From: Paenibacillus pectinilyticus
GTDB taxonomy: Bacteria; Bacillota; Bacilli; Paenibacillales; NBRC-103111
Assembly: GCF_001700435.1 (NCBI RefSeq)
Contig: NZ_LYPC01000020.1
Span: forward strand, 373,678-437,677
Length of the DNA: 64,000 nucleotides
Direction: 5' to 3'
In this document: positions 34,271 to 43,225 of the stretch, one piece after another
Position numbering within the stretch: the first letter of the stretch is position 1
Layout of the letters: each line of letters opens with the position of its first letter
Position numbers and translations under genes: made by a program
The notes under the pieces: model-generated
What the model was told of the DNA's origin: nothing
The model's database searches: none
Seen by the model: the letters and a program-made list of their open reading frames with translations, nothing else

Positions 34271-34435
34271 TTAAACGAAGTAAGCATTCGCTATGTAGAC
34301 ATAAGCAATGTAACACACGATGGAGAGCCCGATGCAGCTGATTCCCCAAGCGATCTTTTGCTTAAACAATAGCAAGAACCCAGCGCTGAAGGCGGATCCC
34401 ATGACAAGCATTGAAATAAACGTTAGTACACCCAT
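34271..34435 (-). CDS. Tiny two-helix membrane protein, 54 residues
   Basis: A 54-residue protein made of two hydrophobic helices, MGVLTFISMLVMGSAFSAGF and a second from GISCIGLSIVCYIAYVYIA, joined by LLLFKQKIAW. ATG 34435 has AAGGAG ten bases upstream that overlaps the end of ypbS, so it is the second gene of that operon. A terminator follows. Function unknown. Confidence 0.68.
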   Translation of the reverse strand: MGVLTFISMLVMGSAFSAGFLLLFKQKIAWGISCIGLSIVCYIAYVYIANAYFV

Positions 34436-34449
34436 GGAAATGTATCTCC

Positions 34450-34704
34450 TTACCCTTTGTTTACATAATCACGGACCATATCCTCTGAAACGAGGGTACG
34501 GAGTGGAGAAATACCTTCTTTGGCATGGGCGATAATTTGGGCTGTAATCGCGTTAATTCGATCAACGCTAAAAGGTAGCCCGCGTTTGCACAAATCGACC
34601 GCAACATCAATTGCTTGCTCTCTCTGTGCATCTAGCTCAGCAAAACGAACGAGGTGCATATGCTGGGCATTTGAATGTTTGGAAATCGCTTCATGTACAT
34701 TCAT
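34450..34704 (-). CDS. ypbS: DUF2533-family protein (YpbS-like)
   Basis: An 84-residue helical protein matching the Bacillus YpbS / DUF2533 pattern: MNVHEAISKHSNAQH at the start, the acidic-basic LDAQREQAIDVAV helix, GLPFSVDRINAIT, and a C-terminal SEDMVRDYV. Function unknown even in Bacillus subtilis. AAAGGAGAAC precedes the ATG. It is followed on the same strand by the two-helix membrane gene. Confidence 0.83.
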   Translation of the reverse strand: MNVHEAISKHSNAQHMHLVRFAELDAQREQAIDVAVDLCKRGLPFSVDRINAITAQIIAHAKEGISPLRTLVSEDMVRDYVNKG

Positions 34705-34866
34705 GTTAAAGTTCTCCTTTAGTGACTAGATTGTCTTCTAGTATACACGATTGAAAAGCGATCGAACAGGTTTCTACGGAGAAAACAGATGAACAAATCG
34801 TGATCTTTCATTCACGCTGTCAATAGTTAATGACATTAATTAGATGGAAAGCTCGGAGTGAACCTA

Positions 34867-37350
34867 ATGAACGTGTTACCCATAGTTGCAGTCTTACCAC
34901 AATTGCTTGAAAACTTGCAAGATCGGAGTTGTGCTATCGTCGTCGCACAGCCTGGCGCAGGTAAAACAACGCAGGTTCCACTAGCATTTTTGGAAGCCTC
35001 TTGGCTGCAGGGCCAAAAGATTCTCATGCTGGAGCCGAGAAGATTAGCCGCTCGTGCGGCTGCTCGCTATATGTCGAAGCTGCTGGGGGAAGAAGTCGGC
35101 CAGACGATTGGTTATCGAGTGAAAAATGACACGCGTGTTGGACCTGCAACCCGGATCGAAGTCATTACAGAAGGTGTCCTGACTCGAATGCTGCAGCATG
35201 ATCCTGCCTTGGATGGGGTAGGCATTGTGATTTTTGATGAATTTCATGAGCGCAGCTTGCATGCAGATATTGGCCTAGCATTGAGCCGCCAATCACAATT
35301 GCTGCTTCGTGAAGATTTACGTATTCTAATCATGTCAGCTACGCTGGATGCAAAGGCCGTATCCACGATGCTGGGTGATGCACCGATAATTGAAAGTGCA
35401 GGTCGGACTTATCCAGTCGAAACACATTACCTCTCAAATAAAGTTGTAGGGAGAATGGAAGCGGCTGTGGTTGCGACTGTGCAGCAAGCTTTGCGAACAC
35501 ATACCGGAAGCCTGCTTGTCTTTCTGCCAGGTGCTGCTGAAATTCATCGTGTAGCGAGCGGACTTGCGGCTCTAAGATTAGGCAGCGAGGTGGAAATCGC
35601 ACCGCTCTATGCGAATCTAACGCAAGAGGCTCAGGATGCAGCGCTATCTCCTGTTCGATCACCCGGTCATCGCAAAGTCGTATTGGCTACATCGATCGCT
35701 GAGACGAGCTTGACAGTCGAAGGCATCACGGTTGTGATCGACAGCGGCGTCATGCGAGTGCCGAAGTTCTCGCCCCGCACCGGCATGACCCGTCTGACGA
35801 CGGTGCCGGTGTCCATCGCCTCTGCGGATCAGCGCAGAGGCCGGGCGGGACGTCTCGGTCCAGGCGTGTGTTACCGCCTGTGGACCGAGACCGAGCATCG
35901 GCAGCTCCCGCCGAGTTCTACGCCCGAGATCCGCGAAGCCGATCTCGCGCCGCTGGCGCTGGAGCTTGCCGCTTGGGGCGCACCAGACCCCGCTGCGCTG
36001 GTCTGGTTAGATCCACCGCCTGCCGCTGCCTACCAGCAGGCGCGGGAACTGCTCGTTCAGCTCGGCGCGCTGAACGAGAACGGACTTACGCCGCACGGCA
36101 AGCGTGTGGCGGCGTTAGGGTTGCACCCGCGGCTTGCGCACATGGTGCTGCAAGCCATTCCGCTTGCGCTCGGCGCCTTGGCGTGCGAGCTCGCGGTTAT
36201 GCTCAGTGAGCGCGATTTCATGCGCGCCACGGAGCGGGATGCGGATGTACGCAGCCGCATCGAAGAGCTTCGGCGCGCGGTGCGAGGCGACGCGCGCGAA
36301 GGGGTTGACCTTGGCCTGTGCCGCCGCATCGCGGCGGAGGCCAAGGTCTTGATGCAGTCGCTCGGCGTGCGGCCGAGCGAGGTCAGGGCTGAGGCGAGCG
36401 GGCTGCTGCTCGCCTTCGCCTACCCCGACCGCATCGCGCAGCGGCGGTCGATTGGGCGTTTTACACTCAGCAGCGGCCGCGGGGCCGTGCTGCCGGAGCT
36501 GCAGCCGCTCTCGAACGAGCGGTATATCGTTGCTGCAGAACTCGACGACACCGGAGTCGAGAGTCGGATTTACCTCGCTGCTCCGCTGCTCGAAGAGGAG
36601 CTGCTTAGTAGTTTCCAAGCACAAATCCGCAAGGAGCAAGTTGTGGAGTGGGATAATATCGTTGGCTCAGTGAAAGCTAGAGAGCGTTGTATGCTTGGTG
36701 CTCTTACACTGAAAGACAAGCCACAGCAGGAGCCTGACCCAGATCTGGTTCTGCAAGCACTGCTGGCAGGGATTCGCGCGGAGTCTTTAGACGTGCTGCC
36801 TTGGACGAAGAGTGCACGGCAATTGCAAGAACGATGTATCTTTTTGCATCGTTTTACGGAGAATTGGCCGGATTTTCGGGATGAAACCTTACTTGCAACG
36901 TTAGAAGAGTGGGCAGGCCCTCATCTGTATGGACTCAAAAGTAAAGGCGCCTTAAGCAGGATTAACTTGACAAACGTACTTGAGGAAATGCTAACATGGG
37001 AGCAGCGCCGTTCGTTAGATGAGTGGGCACCTACGCATATTGTAGTGCCTAGCGGATCACGTATCCCTGTTGATTATAGCAACATGGAGTCACCGACCTT
37101 ATCTGTCCGGTTACAAGAGATGTTTGGTTTGGCGGATACGCCTCGCATTGCGAAGGGAAGGGTTCCCGTCACCCTGCACCTCTTATCACCAGCCCAGCGA
37201 CCGATGCAGGTAACGAAGGATTTGGCAAGCTTTTGGCGAGATGCCTATTTCGAAGTGAAAAAAGATCTCAAAGGAAGATACCCCAAACACTACTGGCCTG
37301 ATGATCCGATGGCGGCGATTCCGACGAACCGTGCGAAACCAAGAACCTAA
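34867..37350 (+). CDS. hrpB: ATP-dependent helicase HrpB (DEAH family)
   Basis: An 827-residue superfamily 2 helicase. Walker A AQPGAGKTTQVP (about residues 28-39), DEFHERSLH as the DEAH-type Walker B, SATLD, and QRRGRAGR are motifs I, II, III and VI; winged-helix, ratchet and HrpB C-terminal domains follow. Its cellular role is unclear although the family is widespread. The middle third (about 35740-36560) is visibly richer in G+C than either end, without any frame break. ATG 34867 follows CGGAGTG at seven bases. Confidence 0.95.
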   Translation: MNVLPIVAVLPQLLENLQDRSCAIVVAQPGAGKTTQVPLAFLEASWLQGQKILMLEPRRLAARAAARYMSKLLGEEVGQTIGYRVKNDTRVGPATRIEVITEGVLTRMLQHDPALDGVGIVIFDEFHERSLHADIGLALSRQSQLLLREDLRILIMSATLDAKAVSTMLGDAPIIESAGRTYPVETHYLSNKVVGRMEAAVVATVQQALRTHTGSLLVFLPGAAEIHRVASGLAALRLGSEVEIAPLYANLTQEAQDAALSPVRSPGHRKVVLATSIAETSLTVEGITVVIDSGVMRVPKFSPRTGMTRLTTVPVSIASADQRRGRAGRLGPGVCYRLWTETEHRQLPPSSTPEIREADLAPLALELAAWGAPDPAALVWLDPPPAAAYQQARELLVQLGALNENGLTPHGKRVAALGLHPRLAHMVLQAIPLALGALACELAVMLSERDFMRATERDADVRSRIEELRRAVRGDAREGVDLGLCRRIAAEAKVLMQSLGVRPSEVRAEASGLLLAFAYPDRIAQRRSIGRFTLSSGRGAVLPELQPLSNERYIVAAELDDTGVESRIYLAAPLLEEELLSSFQAQIRKEQVVEWDNIVGSVKARERCMLGALTLKDKPQQEPDPDLVLQALLAGIRAESLDVLPWTKSARQLQERCIFLHRFTENWPDFRDETLLATLEEWAGPHLYGLKSKGALSRINLTNVLEEMLTWEQRRSLDEWAPTHIVVPSGSRIPVDYSNMESPTLSVRLQEMFGLADTPRIAKGRVPVTLHLLSPAQRPMQVTKDLASFWRDAYFEVKKDLKGRYPKHYWPDDPMAAIPTNRAKPRT

Positions 37351-37405
37351 GCGATTTTGACATAGACACAGGAACATGTTTCACTGAGAAGGGAACGGAG
37401 CAGTC

Positions 37406-38125
37406 ATGACACTTCACAATGATTCTGCGGATCTCGATATTTATGTTTCAGCTGGATTTGCCACAGCGTCAAATTTTCTGGATAACTTTGCGGATGCGTT
37501 AGCTTTACGCTATGAACAATCGGGTAGGCATGTGCGCGTGCATGTTCATTTTCCATACGGGGATTGGGACCGATCTAAGCGGAGGCAATTGCAAGAAATA
37601 GTGAGGGATGCTTGGCATCTTGCTCATAGGAAGAAATCCGTACACGGTGGTAAAAATCTAGCCCAATTCGTCTTGGATACCATGGGGCAGGGTGGAAAAT
37701 TGCTCTTCATAGGCCACAGTGCTGGTGCAGTTGCAGCTGTCTTGGCAGCCGAAGAGCTTGATAGTGCAGGACGTGATGTTCTCGGTGTGATCCAAATCGG
37801 ATCACCGAAATGTGCGATTCCAGCAGCTCTCAAACCCAAAGTTCTCTGTATACAAGCTACAAACCAGCAGAATCAAAGGCACGATCCCATATCACGACTT
37901 GGCACATGGGGAGGATGGCGGAGGACGCGGTTAGGATTGTTTCGTTGGCACAGCAGGAAGCATGCGCCGATCCATCAACGTATACTCCCTCTTATCGGTG
38001 GGCATGCGGATTATTTTCGAGACCACGCCCCTTACATATGGCAAGCGTCAACCAATTTACAAACGACCATGAACACCATTTGGACATGGCTGCAAACAAT
38101 AGAAAAGGATGTTGAACATGATTGA
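37406..38125 (+). CDS. Alpha/beta-hydrolase, lipase-like
   Basis: A 239-residue cytoplasmic protein with a nucleophile elbow IGHSAGA (Ser105) after a predicted strand KLLFIG, the core sign of alpha/beta hydrolases. VIQIGSPKCAIP after it resembles the strand following the nucleophile in class 3 lipases, and a late GGHADYF may supply the catalytic His. Substrate unknown. GAAGGGAACGGAG precedes the ATG. Its end overlaps the next small gene. Confidence 0.78.
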   Translation: MTLHNDSADLDIYVSAGFATASNFLDNFADALALRYEQSGRHVRVHVHFPYGDWDRSKRRQLQEIVRDAWHLAHRKKSVHGGKNLAQFVLDTMGQGGKLLFIGHSAGAVAAVLAAEELDSAGRDVLGVIQIGSPKCAIPAALKPKVLCIQATNQQNQRHDPISRLGTWGGWRRTRLGLFRWHSRKHAPIHQRILPLIGGHADYFRDHAPYIWQASTNLQTTMNTIWTWLQTIEKDVEHD

Positions 38126-38381
38126 AATTTTAAAAGCTACGATGGAACACAGTAAAGAAGACGGATACCTTGGGCATGTTGAATTCAAAGTTGAAGGCCA
38201 TGAACATCCTTACGAAATCACGCTGCAAAGCACGAAGGGCAAAAATGACTGGAGCTACGCGCTGCATTTCTTGCGTGAATCCGGAAAAGAAGAGGATATC
38301 GAGGCGGTAGAGGAACTACTTGAAGAAGATGAGTATTTCGATCTGCTTGTGAACGCGGCGAGAGAAACATTAGCGAAATAG
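38118..38381 (+). CDS. Small acidic hypothetical protein, 87 residues
   Basis: I do not recognise the family. A compact alpha-beta protein (IEILKATMEHSKEDGYLGHV, then EITLQSTKGKNDWSYALHFL) with an acidic C-terminal helix region (EEDIEAVEELLEEDEYFDLL). ATG 38118 has AAAAGGATG upstream and overlaps the lipase-like gene's stop; ATG 38109 is an alternative. The overlap implies translational coupling. A strong terminator follows. Confidence 0.72.
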   Translation: MIEILKATMEHSKEDGYLGHVEFKVEGHEHPYEITLQSTKGKNDWSYALHFLRESGKEEDIEAVEELLEEDEYFDLLVNAARETLAK

Positions 38382-38439
38382 ATAGACCACATCAGACGAA
38401 AATTTATTTGAAAAACCTTGAGTGATCAAGAGTTGTTAG

Positions 38440-38467
38440 AAGCCGCGCTATTTGCGCGGTTTTTTTG
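38440..38467 (+). terminator. Terminator of the lipase-like operon
   Basis: CCGCGC (38443-38448), loop TATTT, GCGCGG (38454-38459), then seven T. Confidence 0.9.
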
Positions 38468-38470
38468 TTG

Positions 38471-39373
38471 TTAGCGTTTAACCTGAAAATGTTGCTTAAA
38501 ACGTTGAATAAATAGATTAGATATTTGTGAACTTTTACTCGTATCTGAACGCACCCAGCCTAAATGTATCGGCACTTGCTCCACGTCTTCGATTTCGAGC
38601 ATAACAAGACTGCCATTCAAAGCATACGGGCTATCGAAGAATGAAAAATCATACCCAATGGTTGCTGCAAGACTTTCTTTCAATGCCGTCGCTATGGCAT
38701 TCGGATTATTGCTCGTAAACAAAATGGGGAGCGGACCATAATTCGCTTCGAACTCATGCAAAAAATCATGAACATAGGACTCATCATATAAAGCAAGTGA
38801 ATACTTCTGTAACTCGAAAGGTGTAATTTTCTTCTTAGCTGCAAGAGGAGAATTATTCCAAACGCCAATGACAATCCTTCCTTCCCATATCGGTTCAAAA
38901 AGCATGCCAGTCCCTTTTGCTGTATCACCTCTCATTCCAACTAATCCTAAATCTACTTTGTTCTGTCTGATTGCATTCAAAGTATTATCAGAATTTTCTT
39001 CGGTGATTCGGAAAGAAACATCTGGATACTCATTTTTGAAGTTGGATACGGTCTTAACAAGAGAACTCATCACACCGGGAATGGATGCTACACGTAGTTC
39101 AGCTTGCATAATTTGCGATAATCGTAATACTCTTTCCTTCATTTCTTGTAGTTTGGTTACAACTTCTAATGCGGTTTGAATGATGCTGACGCCTTCCTTA
39201 GTAGGCTCAACTCCTGACCGAGAACGAATAAATATGGGAAGGCCCAATTCAGATTCCAAACTAGCGATGGACTGGCTGACGGCCGATTGCGTTACGTTAA
39301 GATTGTTTGCAGCCATCGTAAGTGATTTTGTTTTGGCGACTTCGATAATATATTGCAACTGATCTAACTTCAT
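38471..39373 (-). CDS. LysR-family transcriptional regulator
   Basis: A 300-residue LysR regulator with an N-terminal winged helix (MKLDQLQYIIEVAKTKSLTM, AANNLNVTQSAVSQSIASLE) and a periplasmic-binding-protein-like effector domain from about residue 90. Its gene is divergent from the short-chain dehydrogenase at 39532, the usual arrangement of a LysR regulator and its target. The 158-base intergenic region is AT-rich with an imperfect dyad TTAATTGTTAATAACATTAA near 39408-39426. AAGGAGTG precedes ATG 39373. Confidence 0.93.
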   Translation of the reverse strand: MKLDQLQYIIEVAKTKSLTMAANNLNVTQSAVSQSIASLESELGLPIFIRSRSGVEPTKEGVSIIQTALEVVTKLQEMKERVLRLSQIMQAELRVASIPGVMSSLVKTVSNFKNEYPDVSFRITEENSDNTLNAIRQNKVDLGLVGMRGDTAKGTGMLFEPIWEGRIVIGVWNNSPLAAKKKITPFELQKYSLALYDESYVHDFLHEFEANYGPLPILFTSNNPNAIATALKESLAATIGYDFSFFDSPYALNGSLVMLEIEDVEQVPIHLGWVRSDTSKSSQISNLFIQRFKQHFQVKR

Positions 39374-39531
39374 GTGTTCACTCCTTTCACATTAATATAA
39401 CTTATTTAATTGTTAATAACATTAATTTTATTTATCTAATTTAGTGAGTTATACTAGGTTCTGTAAAGAGGTTTGATTTTCAAACAAGTATATTTAGGCT
39501 GCTAACATGCCTACTAAAGGAGATCTGAATC

Positions 39532-40281
39532 ATGAGACTACTAGGAAAAACAGCGATCGTGACAGGTGGTGCAGGTGGAATTGGAAAGGCAACTGTGAAA
39601 AAGTTTTTGGAACAGGGCGCTAAAGTCGTTTTTACCGATATTAATGAACATCTTGGGCAACAAACATTAGAAGAATTTAAAACGATTTCGAACGAAGTTG
39701 TTTTCATAAAACACGATGTTCAAAAGGAAGAGGACTGGAATCGTGTCGTGAATACGACAATTGAAAAATTCGGAACTATCGATATTTTGTTCAATAATGC
39801 AGGCATTTATAGCACCAAACCGGTAACGGATTATGCAGTAGAAGAATGGCAAAAGGTGCTCGGCATTAACGTGATCGGGGTGTTTCTAGGAATGAAACAT
39901 GTGGTTCCGAGGATGGTCGCGCAAAAGAATGGTTCGATTATTAACACATCGTCAGTGGCAGGTATTAAAGGAAGTTCGGATACGACCTTATATGGTGCAA
40001 GCAAAGGCGCTGTTCGTATCATGTCTAAGGATCTGGCCAAGGAAGTTGCAGCACAACAAGTGCGCGTCAACTCGATTCATCCAGGCGTTATTCAAACACA
40101 AATGGGTGATGAAGTCGCTTCCGGAAAACACGTGACGACGACACAATTGGCAGCAGGTATTCCATTGAATAGACTAGGAACTCCAGAGGAAGTAGCTAAT
40201 CTGGTTGTGTTTCTTGCCTCAGACGAATCTAGTTTTATTACGGGTGCAGAGATGGTCGTTGATGGCGGTATGACAGCGTAA
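39532..40281 (+). CDS. Short-chain dehydrogenase/reductase (SDR)
   Basis: A 249-residue classical SDR. Cofactor site TGGAGGIGKATV, structural NNAGIYS, catalytic Ser in NTSSVAG and Tyr-Lys in LYGASKGAV are all present; the acidic DIN after beta-2 suggests NAD preference. The C-terminal SFITGAEMVVDGGMTA is typical of 3-oxoacyl reductase- or glucose dehydrogenase-like SDRs. Substrate unknown. AAAGGAGA precedes the ATG, and TATACT at 39450-39455 is a plausible -10. Probably controlled by the divergent LysR protein. Confidence 0.93.
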   Translation: MRLLGKTAIVTGGAGGIGKATVKKFLEQGAKVVFTDINEHLGQQTLEEFKTISNEVVFIKHDVQKEEDWNRVVNTTIEKFGTIDILFNNAGIYSTKPVTDYAVEEWQKVLGINVIGVFLGMKHVVPRMVAQKNGSIINTSSVAGIKGSSDTTLYGASKGAVRIMSKDLAKEVAAQQVRVNSIHPGVIQTQMGDEVASGKHVTTTQLAAGIPLNRLGTPEEVANLVVFLASDESSFITGAEMVVDGGMTA

Positions 40282-40358
40282 AATGAGGTCGATTTATTTT
40301 AGGGACTAGAAATCGGTTTTCTGCATATCCGAATTTATTCTTGAAGGGGAAATCGGAA

Positions 40359-40823
40359 ATGGAAACTTTGGCAATTTCAATCATGACCCACCCTGTCTAT
40401 AAGTTAATAATACATGACTCCGTAGGAGATGCGATTGACAAGCTAATTAAATACCGAATTAATAGTGTGCCGATTGTGAATGATCACAATGAAATTATGG
40501 GTTTTATAACGGATGGCGACATTTTAAGAAGGATTGGGAACAACCATTTAAAAGTAATCGATAATGGGTTCTATATGGCGAATTTTTATGAAAATGACGA
40601 ACCCATCGGATTTCGCTGTGAAAGCATCAGACAAGAGAATATTATGAAGATTGCAAAGCGTAAGGTGATTAAAGTACAGTGGAATGCCGATATTGAGGAA
40701 GTGTCAGCTATCCTTGCTCAAAAGCAGATTAAGAAAGTGCCAGTTGAACGCAATGGGATCCTTATAGGTATCATTAGTCGAAGTGATATACTGCGTTATC
40801 TTAATCCTGAAAAGCTTGCTTGA
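40359..40823 (+). CDS. Two-CBS-domain protein
   Basis: A 154-residue stand-alone Bateman module: CBS1 at about residues 6-65 (SIMTHPVYKLIIHDSVGDA, VPIVNDHNEIMGFITDGDIL) and CBS2 at about 90-150 (KKVPVERNGILIGIISRSDI). Such proteins bind adenosine nucleotides and often regulate a partner. ATG 40359 has AAGGGG upstream; TTG 40341 precedes it. It follows the SDR gene by about 77 bases and may share its transcript. Confidence 0.87.
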   Translation: METLAISIMTHPVYKLIIHDSVGDAIDKLIKYRINSVPIVNDHNEIMGFITDGDILRRIGNNHLKVIDNGFYMANFYENDEPIGFRCESIRQENIMKIAKRKVIKVQWNADIEEVSAILAQKQIKKVPVERNGILIGIISRSDILRYLNPEKLA

Positions 40824-40828
40824 ATAGT

Positions 40829-40876
40829 AAAAGGGGTATTCTCCTCCATTTTTGGAGGGGGAATACCCCTTTTTAT
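40829..40876. terminator. Bidirectional terminator
   Basis: AAAAGGGGTATTC-TCCTCC pairs with GGAGGG-GGAATACCCCTTTT across an ATTTTT loop, with T residues after it. It separates the CBS gene from the convergent fabF. Confidence 0.92.
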
Positions 40877-40911
40877 TGTCGAGTGAAGGGTTCAGAAAGC
40901 TCTAACTAAGC

Positions 40912-42147
40912 TCACCCAAACTTCTTCAAAATCAATACCGCATTATGCCCGCCAAAACCAAACGAGCTCGACAACCCATACTGCAATTCCGCACGTCTTG
41001 CCACGTGTGGCACATAATCCAGATCACACCGCGGATCTGGATTGTCTAAATTGATTGTCGGCGGGATGAGGCCGTCCTGCAAGGTTCTGATCAGCGCGAC
41101 GGCTTCGACGCCGCCAGCGGCGCCGAGCATGTGACCGATCATCGACTTGTTGGCGCTGATTGGCACATCGTACGCGCCGCGGCCAAGCAGACGCTTGATG
41201 GCCAGCGTCTCGGAGAGATCCCCCACGATGGTGCTCGTCGCGTGGGCGTTGATGGTGCTGATCTCCGACGCGTCGATCCCCGCATCGACCAGCGCTTCGC
41301 GCATGGCGCGGTAGGCCCCCGCGCCCTCGGGATCGGTCGCCACGATATGGTAGGCGTCCGAGGTGGATCCATAGCCGACGATTTCGGCATGGATATGAGC
41401 TCCGCGTCGCTCGGCATGCTCGAGCGACTCGAGCACAAGCACGCCGGCGCCTTCGGCTGCGACGAATCCGTCGCGCTGCGCATCGAACGGGCGACTCGCC
41501 TGCTCCGGCGCATCATTACGCGTCGACAACGCTGTTGCGTTGCCGAATCCAGCGAGCGCGAGGTCGGTGACCGTGGCCTCGGCGCCACCGGCAATGACCG
41601 CATCTGCGCCTCCGCGCTGGATGAGCTTGAATGCCTCGCCAATGGCATTATTGCCTGTTGCACAGGCTGTCACAGGAGCCAAGGAAGGCCCTTTGGCTCC
41701 GTACATGATGCTAACCTGTGCTGCCGCCATATTGGCAATCATCATCGGAACAACCGTCGGGCTGACACGGCTTGGCCCTCTCGACAGCAGGGTACGATAG
41801 TTGTCGAGGATCGTATGAATCCCGCCGATGCCTGAGCCGATGTAGACACCAACACGCTCTTCGTTGGATGCATCGATCACTAGCCCGGCGTCATCGATAG
41901 CCTGTTTGGCGGCAGCAACGGCGAACTGGGTGTACCGATCCATGCGGCGTACCTCACGTCGCCCGACCTCAGCTTCGGCATCAAATTCTTTCACAACGCC
42001 TGCAAAGTTCGTTTTATAATCCGTTGTGTCGAAATGCTCTATTTTAGAAATACCAGACTTGCCCTTCGTCAAATTGCTCCAGAACGTATCCACACGATTT
42101 CCGATAGGCGTAATGACGCCCATACCTGTAATAACAACTCGTTTCAT
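40912..42147 (-). CDS. fabF: 3-oxoacyl-ACP synthase II
   Basis: A 411-residue condensing enzyme that extends acyl-ACP with malonyl-ACP. The Cys-His-His triad is in VTACATGNNAIGEA, NAHATSTIVGD and NKSMIGHMLGAAGG. It stands alone here, without acpP, fabG or fabD beside it, so it may be a second FabF copy or the main one relocated. Its central part is visibly GC-rich compared with the flanks. AGGAGGAAG precedes the ATG. It is divergent from an MmyB-like regulator. Confidence 0.94.
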   Translation of the reverse strand: MKRVVITGMGVITPIGNRVDTFWSNLTKGKSGISKIEHFDTTDYKTNFAGVVKEFDAEAEVGRREVRRMDRYTQFAVAAAKQAIDDAGLVIDASNEERVGVYIGSGIGGIHTILDNYRTLLSRGPSRVSPTVVPMMIANMAAAQVSIMYGAKGPSLAPVTACATGNNAIGEAFKLIQRGGADAVIAGGAEATVTDLALAGFGNATALSTRNDAPEQASRPFDAQRDGFVAAEGAGVLVLESLEHAERRGAHIHAEIVGYGSTSDAYHIVATDPEGAGAYRAMREALVDAGIDASEISTINAHATSTIVGDLSETLAIKRLLGRGAYDVPISANKSMIGHMLGAAGGVEAVALIRTLQDGLIPPTINLDNPDPRCDLDYVPHVARRAELQYGLSSSFGFGGHNAVLILKKFG

Positions 42148-42210
42148 TGGGTCTTCCTCCTGTTATCGAATCGAATATAATCCCTTATGTAGCTTAGAAT
42201 GTCATACTAC

Positions 42211-42261
42211 GTATCCTATTACAAGTTAGCGTTTATACTGGTATAATGACTGCTAGGATAC
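42211..42261 (+). promoter_or_regulatory. Promoter flanked by inverted GTATCCTA half-sites
   Basis: Extended -10 TGGTATAAT (42239-42247) with a weak -35 TTACAA. GTATCCTA (42211-42218) and its exact reverse complement TAGGATAC (42254-42261) lie on either side. A candidate operator pair for the regulator at 42284, possibly also acting on fabF. Confidence 0.45.
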
Positions 42262-42283
42262 TAGGCTATGGAGGGAACTTGAT

Positions 42284-43126
42284 ATGAACACAAAGGAACG
42301 ACTTCAAGAGTTATCCAACTTTCTTACGTCTCATCGTTCACGATTACAACCGCATGAAGTTGGTTTAATTGGTGGAACAAGACGGCGCACACCCGGTTTA
42401 CGCAGGGAAGAAGTCGCGACGATTGCCGGTGTGAGTACGACTTGGTATACATGGCTAGAGCAAGGCAGAGAGATCAAGATGTCCGTCCAAGTGCTGGACC
42501 GCATCGCATTCGCTTTGCAATTGAACGAGGATGAGCGTCAATACTTGTTCATGTTAGCTTTGGAGCAACCAGCGCCGACAACGTTTGTTGATAAAATACC
42601 GACAATCAGTCCAGCGTTAAATCGGATCCTCACTGAACTTCATGATTGCCCAACGATTGTTTCCGATCGCAGGTGTCATATTGTAGGCTGGAATCAAGCC
42701 GCGGCAGCTGTTTTTCTAGATTTCGCCAAGCTTCCAGAAGGGGAGCGTAATATGATTTGGCTGCTTTTTACCCGTAAAGAATTGAAATCGTTAGCGGTCA
42801 ACTGGAGCGACTTTGCGAAAGGATTTTTGGCGATGTTTCGTTCTTATTATGGCCAATATGTAGGCGATAACTGGTATAGCGCGTTTATCGAAGATATGAG
42901 TGAGCGGAGCAAGGATTTTCGTGCCTTTTGGAATGAAAGTGATGTCAGCACGGCGCCTGAAGTGTTCATTGAATTTCGCCATGCTAAGGTAGGGAAGATG
43001 CTGTTCGATCTCACAACTTTGCAGGTGCAAGGACGAACGGACTTGAGATGCAGTGTCTATACACCATCGATTGGTTCCGATACGGATACGAAAATTAGAC
43101 TTTTGATGAGTAAATTAAGCGAATGA
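42284..43126 (+). CDS. Helix-turn-helix regulator with MmyB-like ligand domain
   Basis: A 280-residue regulator: an XRE-type helix-turn-helix at about residues 15-80 (RRRTPGLRREEVATIAGVST, WYTWLEQGREIKMS) and a C-terminal MmyB-like PAS-fold domain (about 105-270), described in related proteins as binding lipid-like ligands. GLRREEVA...GVSxTWYTxLEQGR is the exact family signature. Because the divergent gene is fabF, lipid sensing and control of fatty acid synthesis is an attractive guess. ATG 42284 follows GGAGGGAAC. Confidence 0.92.
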   Translation: MNTKERLQELSNFLTSHRSRLQPHEVGLIGGTRRRTPGLRREEVATIAGVSTTWYTWLEQGREIKMSVQVLDRIAFALQLNEDERQYLFMLALEQPAPTTFVDKIPTISPALNRILTELHDCPTIVSDRRCHIVGWNQAAAAVFLDFAKLPEGERNMIWLLFTRKELKSLAVNWSDFAKGFLAMFRSYYGQYVGDNWYSAFIEDMSERSKDFRAFWNESDVSTAPEVFIEFRHAKVGKMLFDLTTLQVQGRTDLRCSVYTPSIGSDTDTKIRLLMSKLSE

Positions 43127-43161
43127 ACTTAGGTGTTCCTTGTCTCTTGCAACCTCATCGA

Positions 43162-43195
43162 AATATGTACATACAAGTTGAGCGAATGGTATAAT
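43162..43195 (+). promoter_or_regulatory. Promoter and candidate operator of the GntR-type regulator
   Basis: Perfect -10 TATAAT at 43190-43195. Upstream, AATATGTACATACAAGTT (43162-43179) resembles the palindromic AraR operator core TTGTACGTACAA with a few mismatches and overlaps the -35 position. Suggests autoregulation. Confidence 0.45.
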
Positions 43196-43225
43196 ACGTT
43201 CACAATCAAAGCCTCGAGGTGAAGG

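Noticed and set aside
36057..36639. Long minus-strand open frames inside hrpB
   Set aside because: Antisense shadows of the GC-rich helicase segment, with no ribosome binding site or domain.
41131..41835. 234-codon plus-strand open frame across fabF
   Set aside because: It lies antisense to a clear fabF, in the GC-rich part where stop codons are rare, and its Arg/His-rich product has no recognisable motif.
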